From Helicoverpa zea (lineage: Eukaryota; Arthropoda; Insecta; Lepidoptera; Noctuidae), in NCBI RefSeq assembly GCF_022581195.2, contig NC_061482.1:8060001-8124000 (forward strand): a stretch of DNA of 64,000 nucleotides. The letters are read 5' to 3'. A program made the position numbers and the translations under genes. The number at the start of each line of letters is the position of its first letter. Within the stretch, counting starts at the first letter, position 1. This document shows, in pieces, positions 55,701 to 61,540 of the stretch. The notes under the pieces were generated by a model, which saw only the letters and a program-made list of their open reading frames with translations, did no database searches and was not told the origin of the DNA.

Positions 55701-58700
55701 TTGGATTGGTAAATATAATACCAATATTGGATTAAAAATTCCTGACTAATATTCACTTACAGTTGCAGACTGAACTGTCGCCCGCTTGGTCCGATAGTTA
55801 GCCGACAGTTTATTTTGAAGTTAATAAAGTTTTATTCGGTTTCACATCTAGAATTCATCTCCATACTGATTCATGAGCCCAATCCAACTATCGGCCGTGT
55901 ATATTTAATGTTTTTATAATTACATGCTGGATAAAATGATGTCTAAGTATAAAACTTGACATCATTCATTCAGCATGTAATTATGACATAAATAGGAATA
56001 GAACATGGAATCGGAGAGATTGTGTGAAGTTAAATGTGACAAAGACTTATCTACATAGTCATCAATCAATTATATATTTAATTTTAGGCTTAAAATCCGA
56101 AATTGCCATGCTCTATTAGCCGCTGCGTTACACAATACAGATTCCCATAGTTGCCACGGTGCCTGCTCCCTGACAATGGTCCCTCCACACGTTATGTCCC
56201 GTGTAAATTGGTGTAATCTACCATTAAACTGCTTTCGATTCTACAGGATTCATTCAACTCTTTATTCCAACTAAAACTATGTCTGTCTATTGATTAACCC
56301 AATTACGTTGTACCACAAGACTCGTTTTAACAAACTTATATGCGGAAATTAAGTCATGTCAAAGTAATTGATGGTTTTTTTGGTATAACATTTAATTTCT
56401 ACAGAAAAATAATAAAGTTCAAACTAAAATGGCATTGTAATAAAAGTTGTTCGTACGTACACAGTTATTAATTAGCTCCCAAAGTTTATGGCGTCCCTAG
56501 ACAATATATGACGTACATGAACATTAGTGGGTAACAAGCCAATACGCAGTACCGAGTAACCGCGAATTGAATTCAAAGATTTGATGAATAGCCGTTTATG
56601 GCCCTACAATTAGCTGTAAGTTAACTAAATTACATGTAAAGTCAATTTTATGCATATACGTACACATATTGTATTTACAATTATTATATTTGATAACGTA
56701 TTTTAGCTAACCAAATAAAAGTAAACAGTGAAATTACAAAAAAAAAATAAAAAATAACAGGCGCCTGTTTCAAAAAGTACTCCTTAAACGAATATTACGT
56801 CTTCCCCTAGAAATTCTTCTGTTGCTCCTTTATACCTATCACGCTATCATTCAATTAATATCTTACATTAAAAGGCCAATCAATAAATTCTGCATAGATC
56901 AGATAAAGCAGTTGCATTTTACAAGCCTTACAAGCGATGACCGCAAACCTGGGAAGATATACTTCCTTTGAATTGTTTAGACGACACAGAAAATTCCGGG
57001 ACATTATCAATATCAGCCGATCGGCGTAAGCTTAGAGTAAACTTATATTAGTTATCTACGTAGAGCGCAAAGCTCCTCAGCTGACAAAGGCCGTCGTTAG
57101 TTAAACCGCAGTGACGCATCCTTGTGATACAAACACATTTATTATTATTAGATCTACGTAAATAGATATACATACATGTAGTTTATACGTGACAATGTCA
57201 GTGCCGTGTGCCGCATTAAAATTAGTCCGCACTATTACCGATTACTGAAGCGACACTTAAAAAATAGCCTTAAATTTAACACTATAGGGTATAGAATCCT
57301 AATTTAGTTGTTTATATTATAAAGGTATAGCTGTGCTTATTTATTGCGTTTCCATTCCATTGGCGTATTTCTGTCGGTTCTTCTGTGATCGCCTGTTGAA
57401 TTCTTGTATGGATTACTTTTTTAAATCAATAGATATGGTAAATGCAAATGGAACATGCCTTCGAGTAATTAGGAAATAAATCACTATAGCATTTGAATTC
57501 ACACTTAATATTAATTTTATTTGCTTCCAATGGGGTTGGGAATCCCCTCTGCCTAAAAAATACTACATAAACTTAATTTACGTTAACATTAAGTAGATAA
57601 ATAACTACCTACATAGTTAAGATAATTTTACTATTGAGTGTTTAATTAAATAAACTTTGTGTATTAAATTAACGTATTTAATTTAAACCTATAAAAATAA
57701 CTATATTCTTTGCTAGACAACGGGACTCTCGGTTCTCCATATAAATAATTATTTCCTTTAATTAATTCATCATAAGGTACAAGAGCAAACTCAAATATAT
57801 TTTTGGTATGTCTTCTGTAAATTGTTTGAGTGTAGATATTTTTACTAACCTGCATCTGAAACCAAGAGTCGAGAAGGCCGGCGGCGTGTGGAGCACCCCA
57901 ACGACCGCCGCCTGGGACAATCTGTAAACATACATAGCTTTTATTACATTGATAATATATTTAACAGAAAACAAGTAACTGGCAGTCATTATGTATAGGT
58001 TAGGTTTTATACCACGTAACCAAATTACGGAATATTTGTAGCAGCTAAATGTAAAAGATTCTTATGCGTATCTGATACAGTGTACAGAAGTATAAATTAT
58101 TGGAACAAAATTAAGAAAAAAAAAACATAAAACAGGAGATCAGTGGGAATACAGCCATCAAACTCGCGGCATCTCAGCAGTATAATTTCAGTTATTGCTC
58201 TAAACTTATTGGTTATAAAGTACGTGCAGTTAAATCTATAACGATTATTAATTTTTCAATCGTATAGAGGAGAAAACTAGAGGTCCTATATAAAAGCGGT
58301 TATAAGTCTTTGCAAGTTCGAAGTTGTTATTGGCTTGGGCTGGAGGGTCATCGTGATAGCGAGTTAGTCATATTATGAATGCGGGACAAATCCCTAAAGA
58401 ACCACAAACAGCGATAAAATACTATTCTGTAAATGAACATGTATTCAGCTTTTTGTGTTGGAACTCTCGTAATTTATGAAAGTTATTCGAAACGATAATT
58501 AATATACAACCAGCAGAGAAATGCAAGGGTTAACTTGCTTTAACTTAAACTCCATTAAACGTTCAAATATAACGTTAATAAGATATCATAGACATAAACT
58601 TGGAATACATAGTTTATTAATTACTACAAGTTCTTATGTTCATTAACTCATTATTTGATGTACATGTTTAATAGGATGCACTAAGCGGACTATCTTGAGG

Positions 58701-61357
58701 GGTAATAAGTATTAATATACTGGGTTTAACATAATATTACTGCGGTAATCCTCCGAGATTAACGAGAGAGAGAGAGTTATAAGAAACATGTTATTCGGGA
58801 TAAGGTTTCAATGCATATAGAGCAGTTTCTGCACCAGTTCAGTACGTATGTGGAAGGAATACGTATTTTTACGGCTATCGAGAAAGATTCCGTTTATACA
58901 ATATAAAAGATCATTGTGAACAGATTAAGAGAAATATGGGATATGCTATGCATCTATAACATAGACTCCGTGTTAATCCACACTGACATTATAAATATGA
59001 AATTAACTGTCTGACTGTCGTTTTAATAGCTAGGAACAGTGTAATGTTGGGATGGCTGAGATCCATAAGGTAGTATGAATATACAACTAGTTAGATGTTT
59101 GCTTGAAAATAGGCCCTGGAATGACGTTGCAAATAAAAATATTATTGAAGAATGTTGTGTGCAGCTTAAAACAATTATGTTGTAGGCAGCAGTGCTCCTC
59201 TCTTAATTAATTCAAGCTTGCTTGTGTAGTGTCATATCCTTTTAACCTATATTCATTATTAGCAGTGCCGCGCAGTTCCAACCGAATGTCGAGGGAACTA
59301 TTTCCCGCATCCGTATAAACAGCCTACCTTTTTACAGGTTCTGGACTATTCGTGTCCTAGATTTCAGGAGTTTCACCATGAAAGCGCGACCGGCGAAATA
59401 GACAAAGTTACTTAGTTTCGCATTTATAACTTTAGTAGAGATGATGGGGTAAGAAGACACTAAGTTTATCTTAAAGTGCAGGTTTGGGAGAACTTAAAAT
59501 GTGGCTAAGCAAGGCGTTATGTTAATGAGAGACTTCGGAGCCCATTGACAGTCGCACACAAGTCACAACAGACGACGCTAACTGTATTTTTAATCTATAG
59601 AAAAATCGGATGTTCCGTTTGCTACAAGTACTTAAGTTCTGTTTGAAAAGTTGTGCGGCGAGTGTCTGCGCCGGCCGCGGCCTATCAATAAACTCTTTGT
59701 TCCGACATAAACATGGACATTTTGAATATTGCTTTTTGTAGCCAATTTATACTGACATATTATTTTGACAAATGACATGATTTTTATAAAACACCTTCAC
59801 ATTCTTTTGTTGATATCGAGAATGCTATAATATCTATACAGATTGTAGGCGATAAATCGTTGTATTGTTTAGCTTCATAACTTTAGAGCTCCGTTTTGAC
59901 AAATGTAACACAATTTTAAGTACTACTAATAGTAGTGGTAGTTTACTGCGTGCCTGCAGAATTATGGCATTCAATATACAAGACATGACTCTGAGAGCGG
60001 TGCGCGAAAATTAATTCTAAATACCATATATAATTAAGATAAATAGTTACATTATAAATCAGGGTGTCGGTTTTATTTTATAAATCAATCATGCTAAAAT
60101 ATTATATTTTACCAAATTTTCCGGATTATGTTTTTTACAGTATGCATATATTATATATTGTTTATTATATTAAATAATTAATGTTAAAATTATAATTCTA
60201 GTGTTAGAATAATAAGTAAAAGTGATGTGACAGTTTAACGTTTTCCGTCGGTCGGCGTTGATGTCTTTTGTAAGCAGCCCGTTAAAACTATTGTGTGGTA
60301 GTTCAAAACGCATACAAACACATTTACACATAATTGTAATTTCCCTACATGTGTTAGTTAATATTCTTATTTAAAGTTAAATATAATTAAACTACACTAA
60401 TTAAAAAAACTTTGCTCTTAATATTATTTTCCTATAGGCTTATTTAATTGCAAGGCGTTTAGGCATATTCATGTATTTTTTTACATAGTTGTTGACTGGG
60501 TGTAAAACTATATTCATTTATTAAGGTACATAATTTGTAGTATTATCTACATAGCTTGATGATCTTCTAGTTTAAAATCATATGAAATATTACAGGTTCC
60601 GTCCGCGAAGAGGTTGACAATTATTTACGACGCGAAGTGAAATAGCTTCTAATGTATTTACATACTATTAATGAATAAACAATATATTTTTTTGGTTCTG
60701 CGAGCTAAAATGAATAAGATTTAAGAATAATTCAAGATTAACAAAATTATTTGATTATTATATTCATTAGGATCCGTTATTCAAAAACGTTTTTGTTTTT
60801 TTATAAGAAGTAAGTATGATGATATATTACGTATTGGTTTAACACAACGATTGTGTACATATTGCATAGGTATATCACTCTCAAAGCTAATATAAATGAT
60901 TAGTGTAGGTAATTCTATTCATTACATTAAAGTAAAGGTTTACATTGAGTACCGGCGCGCAGCAGCCTCGCTTCAAACTTTATTTAATCCATAAACTGAA
61001 ATACAAGTTTAATGAATTCATTTATTATTTTGCACAATTGATTCAGTCCTCGCCTATTTTCTAAACTCTCACTAGTTGTTTGAGAATTGATAAATAAAAT
61101 AGACGAAATGACAAATGGACTTCAGAAAATTTATTGTCACGTTTAATTAACTAGCGCTAATGAAAGTTATAGTTGTTTAAGATGAGTTTTTCTACAAACC
61201 AAGTCGGATCGCATAAGGAGCGGGCAACACGGCGGCACAGTAATCTGGTATCAGAGAAGCACTAGAACTAGGGTACACTGGAGCACTGTGGTCACGGGCG
61301 GCGTACCTGGTCGCCCACAAGGTCCTCGGCAGCTGTGATCGCGCAGCAGGCCTCCAT
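4583..61357 (-). CDS. dar1: Krüppel-like factor 5 orthologue Dar1 (spliced, six coding exons)
   Basis: Zinc-finger transcription factor that binds GC-rich or CACCC-type DNA in the nucleus. Drosophila Dar1 is known for promoting dendrite growth; the vertebrate relative is KLF5. Exons (minus strand): 61307-61357, 7148-7588, 6774-6878, 6444-6606, 5710-5769, 4583-4773. They total 1011 nt, or 336 codons plus stop. Visible features: a WEDIASSIRNIDPENA segment near residues 58-72; PsiKxE sites VKLE (84-87) and IKTE (106-109); PPSSEQGSP (151-159) followed by TPPPPYH, as in KLF5; then KYNRRNNPELEKRR leading into three C2H2 fingers (C250/C255/H268/H272, C280/C285/H298/H302, C310/C313/H326/H330). Phases across all junctions are consistent. 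The first exon is less certain than the rest. The last exon has a possible readthrough extension. The first coding intron (53.7 kb) carries nested genes. Confidence 0.85.
4774..5709 (-). other. dar1 intron 5
   Basis: A GT-AG intron of 936 bp splitting the glycine codon of the HTGEKP linker between fingers 1 and 2. No other feature was recognised. Long plus-strand ORFs near 4604-5050 are antisense shadows of the zinc-finger exon. Confidence 0.85.
5710..5769 (-). CDS. dar1: dar1 coding exon 5: most of zinc finger 1
   Basis: A 60-nt exon between acceptor 'ttgttacag' and donor CATACAG|gtattg. It encodes CTKVYTKSSHLKAHQRIHT, the canonical KLF finger-1 helix region, with split glycines at both ends. 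Finger 1 is completed by CDFI from exon 4. Confidence 0.95.
5770..6443 (-). other. dar1 intron 4
   Basis: A 674-bp GT-AG intron interrupting the glycine codon inside finger 1 (CDFIG|C). No other features were seen. Confidence 0.85.
6444..6606 (-). CDS. dar1: dar1 coding exon 4: proline-rich segment and start of zinc finger 1
   Basis: The acceptor 'ttgttccgatgcag' precedes GCG ATG TCG. It encodes AMSQGVQLPAPAPQPAG, a Pro/Ala/His-rich stretch, then HVKYNRRNNPELEKRRVHHC. The YNRR(S/N)NP(D/E)LEKRR(I/V) motif just before the first finger is diagnostic of the KLF5/Dar1 subgroup. The donor is ATAG|gtacct. 163 nt, phase 0 in, phase 1 out. Confidence 0.95.
6774..6878 (-). CDS. dar1: dar1 coding exon 3: proline/histidine-rich segment
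   Basis: The acceptor 'gtgttattcacag' precedes GGA GCA GGC and the donor is CCCCAG|gtgact. It has 35 codons in phase 0 on both sides, reading GAGRRTPPPPYHPPPLLRAP and ending HPHHHPQ. RTPPPPYH corresponds to the conserved TPPPSY region downstream of the PPSSExGSP motif in KLF5. GC content is very high compared with the flanking introns. Confidence 0.9.
7148..7588 (-). CDS. dar1: dar1 coding exon 2: N-terminal activation region
   Basis: The acceptor 'tgttttgttgcag' precedes ACA TCT GAG and the donor is ACCATGCAG|gtaaca. It has 147 codons, phase 0 at both ends. It contains an acidic/hydrophobic segment around WEDIASSIRN, the PsiKxE motifs VKLE and IKTE (possible sumoylation sites; KLF5 also carries IKTE), a His/Gln/Pro-rich tract and PPSSEQGSP. 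The frame stays open a few codons into the upstream intron, where an ATG occurs, but the strong acceptor argues that the real start is in an upstream exon. Confidence 0.92.
7589..15353 (-). other. giant dar1 intron 1, proximal part
   Basis: AT-rich intronic sequence. The visible exceptions are small GC-rich patches at about 8236-8312, 9485-9620 and 11218-11345; the last has CCAAT and CRE-type sites and is listed separately. No coding exon with convincing similarity was seen on either strand. Confidence 0.5.
11218..11345. promoter_or_regulatory. CpG-rich island with CCAAT and CRE motifs
   Basis: A compact GC/CpG-rich patch in AT-rich intron. It holds CCAAT at 11257-11261 and a perfect palindromic CRE (TGACGTCA) at 11273-11280, spaced about one and a half helical turns, plus several ACGT cores. 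This composition suits a promoter or enhancer, for example an alternative dar1 start. No transcript evidence can be seen. Confidence 0.35.
15384..15432 (+). other. G-rich tract with G-quadruplex-forming pattern
   Basis: Six runs of 3-5 guanines (GGG, GGG, GGGG, GGGGG, GGGG, GGGGG) separated by 1-9 bases, satisfying the G3+N1-7 pattern several times. It lies within a wider purine-rich stretch from about 15354 to 15440. In the dar1 pre-mRNA sense it would be a C/pyrimidine-rich tract. Confidence 0.6.
16141..16522. other. GC-rich island
   Basis: Two GC-rich patches (about 16145-16195 and 16310-16500) in AT-rich intron. A 105-codon minus-strand ORF runs through them but shows no family resemblance, and its hydrophobic/arginine-rich make-up looks like chance translation of GC-rich DNA. 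It could be a regulatory element or an alternative first exon. Confidence 0.35.
16523..16610. repeat. 19-bp tandem repeat rich in GCATG
   Basis: The unit CATGTTGCATGCTTACTTC at 16523-16541 is repeated with changes at 16542-16560, 16561-16579, 16580-16597 and partly from 16598. The period is exactly 19 bp for the first three copies. Each unit carries GCATG, and some carry the palindrome GCATGC. Confidence 0.8.
16612..20927 (-). other. dar1 intron 1, no gene recognised
   Basis: AT-rich, with many short ORFs of chance size. A short homeodomain-like double site (ctaattagctaatgg, 18442-18456) is followed by a GC-rich patch to about 18550. Microsatellite-like 'gtatct' repeats lie near 20585-20605. 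Confidence 0.45.
20928..20980. repeat. near-perfect 53-nt hairpin
   Basis: 24-nt arms CTTTAAAATAGCATTTTGTG… and …CACTAAATGCTATTTTAAAG pair with a single T/T mismatch around a 5-nt loop (GACAT). Confidence 0.85.
21524..21565. repeat. inverted repeat with octamer (ATTTGCAT) at its centre
   Basis: 18-nt arms (21524-21541 and 21548-21565) pair with one G-T wobble and one A-C mismatch around a 6-nt loop. The centre reads ATTTGCAT, the POU-family octamer. It sits at the edge of a GC-rich patch (about 21555-21670). Confidence 0.75.
21700..28573 (-). other. dar1 intron 1, no gene recognised
   Basis: AT-rich, with a (TGTC)n microsatellite at 23912-23932 and a GC-rich patch at about 27848-27945. No coding exon or intact element was recognised. 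Confidence 0.45.
28579..29788 (-). mobile_element. Transib-type DNA transposon relic (non-autonomous)
   Basis: Terminal inverted repeats begin CACACTGGGGCAA at 28579 and end with the exact complement at 29788; similarity extends about 25 bp. A perfect 5-bp GC-rich target duplication CGCCG flanks it (28574-28578 and 29789-29793). A CAC-initial TIR with a 5-bp GC-rich duplication is characteristic of Transib, the superfamily related to the RAG1 recombinase. Inside, on the minus strand, are remnants of a spliced N-terminal transposase gene (28760-29517). The rest of the transposase, including the catalytic core, is missing; the remaining space is A/T-rich filler. Superfamily assignment rests on ends and duplication, not on the catalytic domain. 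Confidence 0.65.
28760..29517 (-). pseudogene. N-terminal fragment of the element's transposase, two exons, broken
   Basis: Exon 1 (29499-29517) reads MEGSSS with donor TTCAG|gtatgt. An intron follows with acceptor 'acttttttacccag'. Exon 2 starts at 29197 and reads GTSSNTLFVTRRELLMIMRN, then a coiled-coil-like NKLEDQIESLQKEIEKK. A slip in a nine-A run (about 29083-29091) shifts the frame to CDDEQRKVIVKTINRFKTEY. After an internal stop it continues with GRPTISFEESTNRMKRQKTQ and ELVYATQMKLKASGQ before sequence is lost near 28760. It carries one frameshift, one stop and a truncation, so it is not functional. Confidence 0.6.
29794..31725 (-). other. dar1 intron 1, no gene recognised
   Basis: AT-rich sequence between the Transib relic and the first Helitron-like copy. 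Only chance-size ORFs were seen. Confidence 0.45.
31726..31906 (+). mobile_element. Helitron-like short repeat (lepidopteran 'gctagt' family), degraded
   Basis: It runs from 'cctatatataaaagaaggtc' through 'aatggctgaaccgtttaagc' and 'ggacataggatat' to the terminus 'cgcgcggaaagctagta', the usual order of this abundant lepidopteran non-autonomous repeat. It has no TIRs or coding capacity. Confidence 0.55.
33670..33825 (-). mobile_element. degraded Helitron-like repeat, reverse orientation
   Basis: It starts 'actagcttcccatcgcg' and, after divergence, contains 'gccgttaaagcgtgattgag' and 'ggtacagacatt', the reverse complement layout of the 'gctagt' family. Heavily decayed. Confidence 0.4.
35481..35669 (+). 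mobile_element. complete Helitron-like short repeat
   Basis: The 189-bp unit runs from 'tatcctacttatattacaaa' through 'aaaaacggctggaccgattt' and 'ggaataacacataggctac' to 'ggcgaagccgctggcggaag' and 'ctagt'. It is a textbook copy of the lepidopteran non-autonomous repeat ending in CTAGT, with no coding capacity. It is the least diverged copy in the window. Confidence 0.7.
35670..41331 (-). other. dar1 intron 1, no gene recognised
   Basis: AT-rich. A short 3' fragment of the 'gctagt' repeat is seen near 38250-38276. A perfect 24-nt palindrome lies at 40550-40573. ORFs of up to 92 codons show no family resemblance. Confidence 0.45.
40550..40573. repeat. perfect 24-nt palindrome
   Basis: The two 12-nt halves, AGAACTCAAATA and TATTTGAGTTCT, are exact reverse complements with no spacer. 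Function unknown. Confidence 0.8.
41332..41338 (+). promoter_or_regulatory. possible TATA box for the SLC6-like gene
   Basis: TATAAAT about 40 bp upstream of the ATG at 41379 would place the start of transcription near 41363, giving a very short leader. Such motifs are frequent by chance in AT-rich DNA. Confidence 0.2.
41379..43214 (+). CDS. divergent SLC6-family (neurotransmitter:sodium symporter fold) membrane protein, intronless
   Basis: A 611-codon uninterrupted frame, by far the longest in the window, with about 12 hydrophobic segments. SLC6 landmarks: GIPLLYMESVVSQFTGR (59-75, TM2 motif); an extracellular loop with the paired cysteines C129 and C137 and an N-glycosylation site NYT (143-145); the TM6 region VGTGLAMSTASRTSF (275-289); the TM10 motif WYGVDKFSEDVHFM (448-461); and SPAILAYVF (477-485) then WGP near the C-terminus. 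Oddities: the TM1 signature GNVWRFPY and KNGGGAF are absent (29-46 reads IHTMVFLPHTAVTAGAAG), the sodium-ligand asparagines are lost, and TM8 lacks the usual LDS motif. The family moves amino acids, amines or osmolytes with Na+/Cl-; this member may transport differently or not at all. It is nested in the dar1 intron on the opposite strand. The start is the first ATG (aaaATG), giving the normal distance to TM1. Confidence 0.85.
   Translation: MWPHGDKNGSIWCSRTMSIVALLSQTLGIHTMVFLPHTAVTAGAAGHAIVYSLIFMMIGIPLLYMESVVSQFTGRDCLEIWQARPCFSHVGYMYIVWQVVFGTYLHIVNSFIVHFFLVSFENPIPFHICGSWSKNNCNIMNYNYTVNQDCLKQINAKPYCNNLCETFPEYQYWRYCVLGLDKDYYYLPWRIGLGSGLIVIILFLGCFKGVHSLKWLLLIVTIFPVVSRFLFMIGSMLQKGVVVKYEAAIDSDFTDFNHHFSLSNSVAQVLYSINVGTGLAMSTASRTSFRAPCYSNTVIVVIITWCLAILGICSTAMMICPYAFKYDIEPGTIMRYSMANVFEKIPRLLHSYEQPMFWLILLFGCLSLTTLCLGVCITSGLIQMTAKRYARISRNPGLVALTVSIFIYVGTAPFLSNTSLYFLVDTKRTLNVLTLFLVLLENIVLILWYGVDKFSEDVHFMQGIQPSIFMKSCWMISPAILAYVFVTQFIMLFYDKHRSIGSLVSWYVILAIILISILWTLIKIFIAIFNNTLYEQVGLDASWGPKSDLLKRSRAMFSAQAMTKEYMYRQYHLQAGILKRQRASNVRCSFLGFSLRSETLKQEVENIEKFN
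43435..43440 (+). terminator. possible polyadenylation signal of the SLC6-like gene
   Basis: The first AATAAA on the plus strand after the stop, about 220 nt downstream. No genomic poly(A) tract follows the gene, so there is no direct sign of recent retroposition. Confidence 0.35.
43441..45298 (-). other. dar1 intron 1, no gene recognised
   Basis: AT-rich, with small GC-rich patches near 43905-43970 and 44495-44530. No recognised gene or repeat. Confidence 0.4.
45299..45516 (-). other. possible orphan coding exon
   Basis: Open over its full 218 nt between an acceptor (tgatatttttcacag) and a donor (ACGACAG|gttaac). It would encode a lysine-rich start (HKKKSEKLVRRKKVPKMHKN) followed by an acidic/proline part (VADDVMVSDDFLTP, PPPTPRLLCW). 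The phase is unequal at the two ends, so it cannot be inserted into dar1 without a frameshift. It may be a fragment of an unrecognised gene or element. Confidence 0.25.
45951..46052 (+). promoter_or_regulatory. candidate TATA-containing promoter and CpG-rich leader
   Basis: TATAAAAG at 45951-45958 is followed 25-30 bp later by a sharply CpG-rich stretch (45983-46050). An ATG at 46038 (GCGGCGATGTCT) is followed after five codons by a donor-like ACG|gtgcgt at 46053. Together these look like a core promoter plus short first exon on the plus strand, but no downstream plus-strand exon was identified. Confidence 0.3.
46668..47114 (-). CDS. hypothetical 148-aa protein, intronless
   Basis: Intact frame from ATG at 47114 to TAG at 46668. 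An in-frame TAA lies 12 nt upstream of the ATG, so the start is well defined. It is rich in Trp/Phe near the N-terminus (MWSTCQFFVDHNLWNEAEWD), has a hydrophobic stretch that could be a membrane segment (IFLLQQLTALIFIWGI, about 54-69), a histidine cluster HVHEHHHHVFLHE (about 105-117) and a C-terminus IFIQGSSPLLRPK. The length is well above other non-exonic frames in this AT-rich DNA. I do not recognise the family. A donor-like sequence (TTTTG|gtaagta, 46625) lies just past the stop. The GC-rich island at 47370-47540 lies upstream and might be its promoter. Nested in the dar1 intron on the same strand. Confidence 0.5.
   Translation of the reverse strand: MWSTCQFFVDHNLWNEAEWDLWFCDTTPPDTVKIFLLQQLTALIFIWGINRNKYIIDFCKRSVSNKVSIKVNLKSDSSVSALFVHVHEHHHHVFLHESNSKCLILILVQCSTHSDKTEKKHNIGNKPMYMPSFGNIFIQGSSPLLRPK
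47370..47540. promoter_or_regulatory. CpG-rich island
   Basis: GC-rich block in AT-rich DNA, about 260 bp upstream of the minus-strand 148-codon ORF. It has several CGCCG/GCCGC cores. The plus-strand ORF running through it has no recognisable similarity. It could be a promoter. Confidence 0.3.
47541..51561 (-). other. dar1 intron 1, no gene recognised apart from a SINE end
   Basis: AT-rich. It contains the truncated SINE end at 48383-48436 and GC-rich spots near 48178-48212, 49150-49245 and 49785-49822. No coding exon was recognised. Confidence 0.4.
48383..48436 (+). mobile_element. truncated SINE 3' end
   Basis: 'cagaagccgaccccaacata' and 'aggctcggaggaggatgatg' match the terminus of the SINE at 1497-1872. 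The tRNA-like head is absent. Confidence 0.65.
51562..51699. mobile_element. foldback MITE, 138 bp
   Basis: The ends CTTACTACAAAAACTTTAAC and (reversed) CTTACCACAAAAACTTTTTA are inverted repeats, and imperfect complementarity continues about 50 bp inward (including 'cttgtctaaaaaaaatgt' against 'acatttttttaaacaag'). It has no coding capacity. The target duplication is not clear. Confidence 0.6.
51706..51780. repeat. hairpin next to the MITE
   Basis: Perfect 13-bp inverted repeat ends (about 51705-51718 and 51767-51780, 'aatgattactt' against 'aagtaatcatt') with a second inner stem (TCCTTAG and CTAAGGA). It may be part of a larger composite MITE together with 51562-51699. Confidence 0.6.
51822..52530 (-). 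pseudogene. R1-type LINE ORF1 (gag-like) fragment
   Basis: From ATG at 52530 the frame reads MNSSPSRRGGLPHC… and SWIFSIEQHCLNDV…. It shifts frame near 52285 to AVQYQSLKRIALQNYATLQ, then KQKLEENLIKQKQERTSFAD, VAIYPRDNTKSSEETKNLV and LKVRGLRKIRNGGKIEADC. It shifts again near 51900 to DEPRRRKARIVITGVPTDM. The 'IYP…SEETK…KVRGLRKIRNGG' order is typical of ORF1 proteins of R1-clade non-LTR retrotransposons. Zinc knuckles, endonuclease and reverse transcriptase are missing. Two frameshifts and truncation make it dead. Confidence 0.65.
52531..55915 (-). other. dar1 intron 1, no gene recognised
   Basis: AT-rich, with a C-rich run at 52942-52955. Frames of up to 87 codons have no recognisable similarity. 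Around 55765-55810 a short inverted repeat (aactgtcg and cgacagtt) may be the remains of another MITE. Confidence 0.4.
55916..55984. ncRNA. miRNA-precursor-like hairpin (candidate)
   Basis: 14-bp perfect outer stem (ATAATTACATGCTG with CAGCATGTAATTAT), a short interrupted middle (G-T wobble, two pairs, small bulge), then a perfect 9-bp inner stem (AATGATGTC with GACATCATT) and a 14-nt loop (TAAGTATAAAACTT). The 69-nt length, about 27-nt arms and small bulge fit an insect pre-miRNA. A MITE remnant could look the same. No known miRNA was recognised. Confidence 0.4.
55985..59262 (-). other. dar1 intron 1, no gene recognised
   Basis: AT-rich. It includes a TATAAAAG-type motif near 58291 and a short (GA)n run near 58765. 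No coding exon was recognised. Confidence 0.4.
59263..59435 (+). mobile_element. degraded Helitron-like / SINE-like repeat
   Basis: It contains 'gtcgagggaactatttcccg', 'catccgtataaacagcctac' and the 3' part 'ttactTAGTTTCGCATTTATAA'-like, in the order seen in a common lepidopteran short interspersed repeat. Heavily diverged. Confidence 0.4.
59436..61306 (-). other. dar1 intron 1, distal part
   Basis: AT-rich; no gene recognised. It ends at the donor CAG|gtacgc of the candidate first coding exon. Confidence 0.4.
61307..61357 (-). CDS. dar1: candidate first coding exon of dar1
   Basis: ATG at 61355-61357 in a good context (CCGGGAATGG) encodes MEACCAITAAEDLVGDQ and ends exactly at a donor CAG|gtacgc. 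The phase-0 end matches the phase-0 acceptor of the exon at 7588. The frame is open upstream of the ATG as far as about 61531 but has no earlier in-frame ATG, as expected for a leader in GC-rich DNA. It lies in the strongest CpG island of the window, on the right strand. The assignment is by phase, context and position, with no similarity I can verify, and a further exon in the 53.7-kb intron is possible. Confidence 0.5.
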
Positions 61358-61540
61358 TCCCGGCTGCTGCCGGGTCGCGCAGTCGCGGAGTCGCCTGGGC
61401 TCGGTCACGGCGCGGGGTCGTCTCGGAGCCGGCGCGAGCTGGTCATGGCGCACGCCTGCGCGCACCCACTGCGCGGGACGAACTGCGTGTGTGATAGCGC
61501 GCGGCCCGCGACCTCCTTCGCGGGGTTGCAATGAAAGTGA
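61358..61540 (-). promoter_or_regulatory. CpG island, probable 5'UTR and promoter-proximal region of dar1
   Basis: The densest CpG-rich block in the window, directly upstream (minus strand) of the candidate start codon. Most insect developmental regulators start in such GC-rich leaders. Confidence 0.4.

Noticed and set aside
58291..58298. TATA-box promoter on the plus strand
   Set aside because: A single TATA-like motif without a CpG-rich leader or ORF; such motifs are common by chance here.
61358..61531. Longer N-terminus for dar1 starting near 61531
   Set aside because: The frame is open, but the codon there is TTG. The first in-frame ATG is at 61357, and the upstream arginine/proline-rich translation looks like GC-rich leader.
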